A stretch of DNA of 10,655 nt from positions 616-11,270 of the forward strand of contig DFKL01000034.1 in the NCBI GenBank assembly GCA_002373535.1. Direction: 5' to 3'. Both the position numbers and the translations under genes were made by a program. Shown in pieces: positions 8,140-10,655 of the stretch. Within the stretch, counting starts at the first letter, position 1. Every line of letters starts with the position of its first letter. The notes beneath the pieces were generated by a model. It was given only the letters and a program-made list of their open reading frames with translations, was not told where the DNA came from and searched no databases. Origin of the DNA: Prevotellaceae bacterium UBA3646. Its GTDB lineage: Bacteria; Bacteroidota; Bacteroidia; Bacteroidales; Bacteroidaceae.

Positions 8140-8715
8140 TTAGCCTCTGTATTCCTCGCTTGTCGTTATGTCTTGAGTGTTTGAAGGGTCTCTGTCGGCG
8201 CTGCGGTACCAGTCTGAATATTCTATATAATGACGTGCATATGTCTTGTTTAGTGAGGCGGCTTGTTCCGTATCCACTTTTTTTATGAATTTTGCAGGAA
8301 CTCCACCCCACAGCTCACCGTCGCCGATTTTCGTGTTGCTCAGGACCAAGGCTCCTGCTGCAACAATAGCTCCGCGCCCGACTATGGCATGATCCAGGAC
8401 GGTTGCTCCCATGCCGACCAAGGCACCGTCAAGCACTTCGCATCCGTGTAGGGTTACTGAATGTCCGATGGTGACGTCGTCACCCAGGATGCACGGAGCC
8501 TTGCCGTTGAGCGTGTGTATACAGCTGTTGTCCTGAATGTTTGTACGGTTTCCTATCCTGATGTAGTGTACGTCCCCGCGTATGACGGCATTGAACCATA
8601 CGGTGCAGTCGTCTCCCATCTGTACGTCGCCGGCAATGACGGCTCCTTCGGCAAAATAGCAATGCTTGCCGAAATGTGGTGCAGGTATTCCTGCCAGTTT
8701 CTTTATAGTTGCCAT
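8140..8715 (-). CDS. Gamma-carbonic-anhydrase-like hexapeptide-repeat protein (YrdA/PaaY/CamH type)
   Basis: The 191-residue product is a left-handed beta-helix protein built from imperfect hexapeptide repeats such as IAGDVQMGDD and IVGRGAIVAAGALV, a fold that trimerises with metal sites between subunits. The three histidines that bind zinc in gamma-carbonic anhydrases are present: H67 (SCIH), H85 (TIGH) and H90 (TLHG), as are R46, D48 and Q61 in the RGDVHYIRIG / NIQD context. GELWGGVPAKF and the helical end with YIEYSDWY match YrdA/PaaY-type proteins. Whether it hydrates CO2 or has another role is open, since many such homologues have no proven activity. The frame extends to 8904, but ATG 8715 gives the typical start and lies 18 bases after a TACCTTTG promoter element; the extension overlaps the divergent gene. 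The last 20 or so residues are a polar tail. Confidence 0.9.
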   Translation of the reverse strand: MATIKKLAGIPAPHFGKHCYFAEGAVIAGDVQMGDDCTVWFNAVIRGDVHYIRIGNRTNIQDNSCIHTLNGKAPCILGDDVTIGHSVTLHGCEVLDGALVGMGATVLDHAIVGRGAIVAAGALVLSNTKIGDGELWGGVPAKFIKKVDTEQAASLNKTYARHYIEYSDWYRSADRDPSNTQDITTSEEYRG

Positions 8716-8732
8716 ATTTGTAAATTTTATGG

Positions 8733-8740
8733 CAAAGGTA
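8733..8740 (-). promoter_or_regulatory. Candidate -7 promoter element (TACCTTTG) for the hexapeptide-protein gene
   Basis: On the minus strand these bases read TACCTTTG, an exact TAnnTTTG match, 17 bases from the ATG at 8715. About 19-20 bases further upstream is a T-rich stretch (TTTCTTTTC) that could serve as a poor -33 element. It supports 8715 as the true start, with a very short leader. Confidence 0.65.
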
Positions 8741-8762
8741 GCGCTTTTTGTCTGAAAAGAAA

Positions 8763-8770
8763 TATCTTTG
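8763..8770 (+). promoter_or_regulatory. Candidate -7 promoter element (TATCTTTG) for the aminopeptidase P gene
   Basis: TATCTTTG matches TAnnTTTG exactly. A TTTG at 8747-8750 lies only 12 bases upstream, shorter than the usual gap of about 19, so its role as a -33 element is doubtful. The predicted transcription start falls near 8774, on top of the in-frame ATG at 8773, which argues for translation from the next ATG at 8791. Confidence 0.6.
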
Positions 8771-8790
8771 TTATGCAAACATACTATAAA

Positions 8791-10458
8791 ATGAGTATTA
8801 GTGAAAAAATACAGGCAGTTCGTCAGTGGATGAACGAAAACGAAGTCGGTGCCCTCATTGTGCCTACGGATGATCCTCATGGGAGTGAATATGTGGCAGG
8901 GCACTGGCAGTGTCGTCGTTGGCTCACCGGTTTTACCGGCAGTGCAGGTGATGCCGTCGTTACTATGGACGAGGCTCTTCTTTGGACGGATTCACGATAT
9001 TGGCTTCAGGCGGAGGAACAGTTGGCTGGTACGGAATTCAGGTTGATGCGTGAAGGCTGTGACAAGGACATCTCAGAATGGTTGGAAGAACATGGCTTGG
9101 TAAATACGGAAGAAAATCCGGACTGTGTCGTCCGCAGTTACGAGAAGCCGTTCGACGTTATATGGAAGGACCGTCCTCCGCTTCCTTTGACAAAGGCTTG
9201 GATTCTGCCGGACGGACAGACAGGCGAGAGTGCCGGGTCAAAACTGAGGCGCATAGAGGACTGGCTGAGGATGACAGGAATAGATTCCCTGCTGATATCC
9301 GATTTGTCAGAAGTGGCATGGGTCTTGAATATACGTGGCGGCGATATTGAATACAACCCTGTCGTAATCAGTTTCTTACAGCTCCGGGCAGACGGTAGCC
9401 GTACTATGTATGTTCACGAGTCCCAGATCGCAGGTATCAAGGACTATCTTTTGTCATTAGGCATCACGTTTGCTCCTTACGAGCAGGGACTTTCCGTGTC
9501 GGAGGCACAGCGTGGAAAAGTATCGTCTCCTGTTACGGACTGGAAGTCGGTGAAGAATCCCGTCGAACAGGAAGGCTTCCGCAGTGCCCATATACGGGAC
9601 GGTGTGGCAATGGTCCGTTTCCTGTCATGGCTAGATTGTGCAGGTGCTACGTCCGAACTCGGTGTTGAGGACAGACTGAAGTCTTTTCGTGCCGGACAGC
9701 CGGGATTTCTTGATTTGAGTTTTGGGACTATTGCAGGATATGGACCACATGGAGCAATAGTACATTACGAGGCATCCCCGGAGACGGATTCGGTAATAGA
9801 AGGGAATGGCCTGCTGTTGCTTGATTCGGGGGCTCATTACTGCTTCGTCGCTGACGATGGCTCCCCAGGTTTCTCCGGAACTACGGATATTACCCGTACA
9901 ATTGCAATTGGCAAGCCAGCGGATTATGAGAGGTACATATACACTTTGGTGTTAAAGGGGCATCTGCAACTGCAGAATGCTGTCTTTCCACGCGGGACCA
10001 CGGCATTGCAGTTAGATGTCCTGGCCCGCGCTTCGATGTGGAAGTCTGGCTACGACTATGGACATGGTACAGGTCATGGCGTAGGTCATGTGCTGGGAGT
10101 GCACGAGGGACCTGTGCAGATTCGTAAGAATCATCGGACGGATACCGTCAGGCCAGTTGTCGAAGGATGTGTTATTACGGATGAGCCGGGTATCTATGTT
10201 CCCGGGAAATTCGGAGTCAGGATAGAGAATGTGTTGTTGTGTGTCGCAGGTGACACTACAGGATTTGGTGATTTCCTGAAGTTCGAGCCCCTTACCATGT
10301 GTCCCTATGAGCGTAAACTGATAGACAAAGATATGCTTACGCCAGAGGAAGTGGATTGGATTGACTGCTATCATGGAAAGGTCAGGGATGTAATCCTGCC
10401 GTTACTCGATGAGGAAAAGGACCGAGACTGGTTGATACAGGCTACAGCCCGTCTTTAA
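8791..10458 (+). CDS. Aminopeptidase P family protein (Xaa-Pro aminopeptidase, M24B)
   Basis: This cytosolic-type metallopeptidase removes an N-terminal residue preceding proline. The 555-residue product shows the three-domain form: N-terminal creatinase-like domain (ALIVPTDDPHGSEY, FTGSAGDAVV), middle domain, and C-terminal pita-bread M24 domain. The five metal ligands are visible: D345 (LLDSG), D366 (TTDITRT), H429 (GTGHGVG), E465 (TDEPG) and E479 (RIENV), with H325 (IVHYEA) and H438 (GVHEG) as further active-site histidines. Spacing from D366 onward equals that of human XPNPEP1, but D345 to D366 is 21 residues instead of 11. Start 8791 is preferred over ATG 8773 because the -7 element ends at 8770; the frame's extension to 8461 overlaps the divergent gene. 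No signal peptide is seen. Confidence 0.93.
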   Translation: MSISEKIQAVRQWMNENEVGALIVPTDDPHGSEYVAGHWQCRRWLTGFTGSAGDAVVTMDEALLWTDSRYWLQAEEQLAGTEFRLMREGCDKDISEWLEEHGLVNTEENPDCVVRSYEKPFDVIWKDRPPLPLTKAWILPDGQTGESAGSKLRRIEDWLRMTGIDSLLISDLSEVAWVLNIRGGDIEYNPVVISFLQLRADGSRTMYVHESQIAGIKDYLLSLGITFAPYEQGLSVSEAQRGKVSSPVTDWKSVKNPVEQEGFRSAHIRDGVAMVRFLSWLDCAGATSELGVEDRLKSFRAGQPGFLDLSFGTIAGYGPHGAIVHYEASPETDSVIEGNGLLLLDSGAHYCFVADDGSPGFSGTTDITRTIAIGKPADYERYIYTLVLKGHLQLQNAVFPRGTTALQLDVLARASMWKSGYDYGHGTGHGVGHVLGVHEGPVQIRKNHRTDTVRPVVEGCVITDEPGIYVPGKFGVRIENVLLCVAGDTTGFGDFLKFEPLTMCPYERKLIDKDMLTPEEVDWIDCYHGKVRDVILPLLDEEKDRDWLIQATARL

Positions 10459-10581
10459 AAAAATTATTAAGTGCAAATTTGATATTCAAAATATGGAAAT
10501 AAGTGCCATGCAGTATTTTCTTTAATAAAAAAATCGTATATTTGTTCGGTAAATAATAGTTTTAATCAAAAATCAGGTAAT
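10459..10581 (+). other. Intergenic region between aminopeptidase P and malate dehydrogenase
   Basis: This AT-rich gap of 123 bases carries a promoter for the downstream gene. I found no GC-rich hairpin followed by T's that would terminate the aminopeptidase transcript; the only inverted repeat is a five-base AT-only stem at 10482-10494. Confidence 0.6.
10537..10544 (+). promoter_or_regulatory. Candidate -7 promoter element (TATATTTG) for malate dehydrogenase
   Basis: TATATTTG is an exact TAnnTTTG match 37 bases before the ATG at 10582, implying a leader of about 30 bases. A TTTT/TTTC at 10516-10520, 16-17 bases upstream, could act as a degenerate -33 element. Confidence 0.65.
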
Positions 10582-10655
10582 ATGAAATTCTTAACAGACG
10601 AAAAACTCGTTATCGTTGGTGCAGGTGGTATGATTGGATCTAATATGGTCCAAAG
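10582..10655 (+). CDS. mdh: Malate dehydrogenase, N-terminal fragment (3' end outside window)
   Basis: Only 24 codons are visible. They begin MKFLTDEKLVIVGAGGMIGS, whose GAGGMIG glycine-rich loop after a short beta strand is the dinucleotide-binding start of a Rossmann fold. The MKFLT-EKL lead-in and the GMIGSNM ending resemble Bacteroidales malate dehydrogenases, which interconvert malate and oxaloacetate with NAD. The frame is open to the window edge. A weak AGG (10575-10577) precedes the ATG by four bases, and an exact TAnnTTTG element lies upstream. With so little sequence, another NAD-dependent dehydrogenase remains possible. Confidence 0.75.
   Translation, partial: MKFLTDEKLVIVGAGGMIGSNMVQ

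Larger units (their letters stand above)
8716..8790. other. Short divergent intergenic region with back-to-back promoters
   Basis: This gap of about 75 bases lies between the start of the hexapeptide-protein gene and the preferred start of the aminopeptidase gene. It carries one exact TAnnTTTG element per strand, with 22 bases between them, so the two promoters must overlap in their upstream halves. Confidence 0.65.

Noticed and set aside
8461..8772. Upstream extension of the aminopeptidase P frame by about 100 codons
   Set aside because: It is antisense to the hexapeptide-protein gene and crosses a promoter gap; the aminopeptidase domain begins only after 8791.
10474..10481. Palindrome CAAATTTG as an operator
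   Set aside because: Eight-base AT-rich palindromes are expected by chance in such a gap, and no second copy or regulator supports it.
10482..10494. Inverted repeat ATATT-CAA-AATAT after the aminopeptidase gene as a terminator
   Set aside because: A five-base AT-only stem with a three-base loop and no T tract is too weak to terminate.

Overview
The window is ordinary chromosomal housekeeping DNA from a member of the Bacteroidota, most likely order Bacteroidales and probably Prevotella-like. Three things point there: the C-terminal half of a GldM/PorM-type protein followed directly by GldN/PorN (type IX secretion and gliding machinery, restricted to this phylum); AT-rich gaps carrying the phylum's -7 promoter element TAnnTTTG with almost no Shine-Dalgarno sequences; and the closest recalled protein styles (GldN, GluRS, 7TM-HD protein, malate dehydrogenase start). 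Family assignments come from motifs and recall, not from a database search, so the genus is only a guess.

Layout, left to right. Bases 1-2017 hold the end of gldM and all of gldN, joined by a TAATG stop/start overlap. After 16 bases comes priA (replication restart helicase) on the same strand, possibly read from the same transcript. priA runs tail-to-tail into gltX (glutamyl-tRNA synthetase, minus strand) with no base between their stop codons. A 134-base divergent AT-rich gap separates gltX from a plus-strand gene for a 7TM-HD membrane phosphohydrolase of the PgpH type. That gene converges, with 5 bases between stops, on a minus-strand gene for a left-handed beta-helix, gamma-carbonic-anhydrase-like protein. 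A 75-base divergent gap with two exact TAnnTTTG elements leads to an M24 aminopeptidase P gene, and after another 123-base promoter-containing gap the window ends 24 codons into malate dehydrogenase.

The genes do not form one pathway. Only gldM and gldN clearly work together, as the periplasmic trans-envelope part and partner of the type IX secretion machine. The others serve replication restart, translation, probable cyclic-di-AMP turnover, a metal-dependent hexapeptide enzyme, proline-peptide degradation and central carbon metabolism. Coding density is very high, no gap exceeds 134 bases, and I saw no RNA gene, insertion sequence, CRISPR array or phage gene.

I did not find a new biological system. 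The most checkable oddities are a roughly ten-residue insertion between the two metal-binding aspartates of the aminopeptidase P, a very basic Ser/Gly-rich tail on GldN, an ambiguous GldN signal peptide, and the promoter spacing that argues for a later start codon in the aminopeptidase gene.
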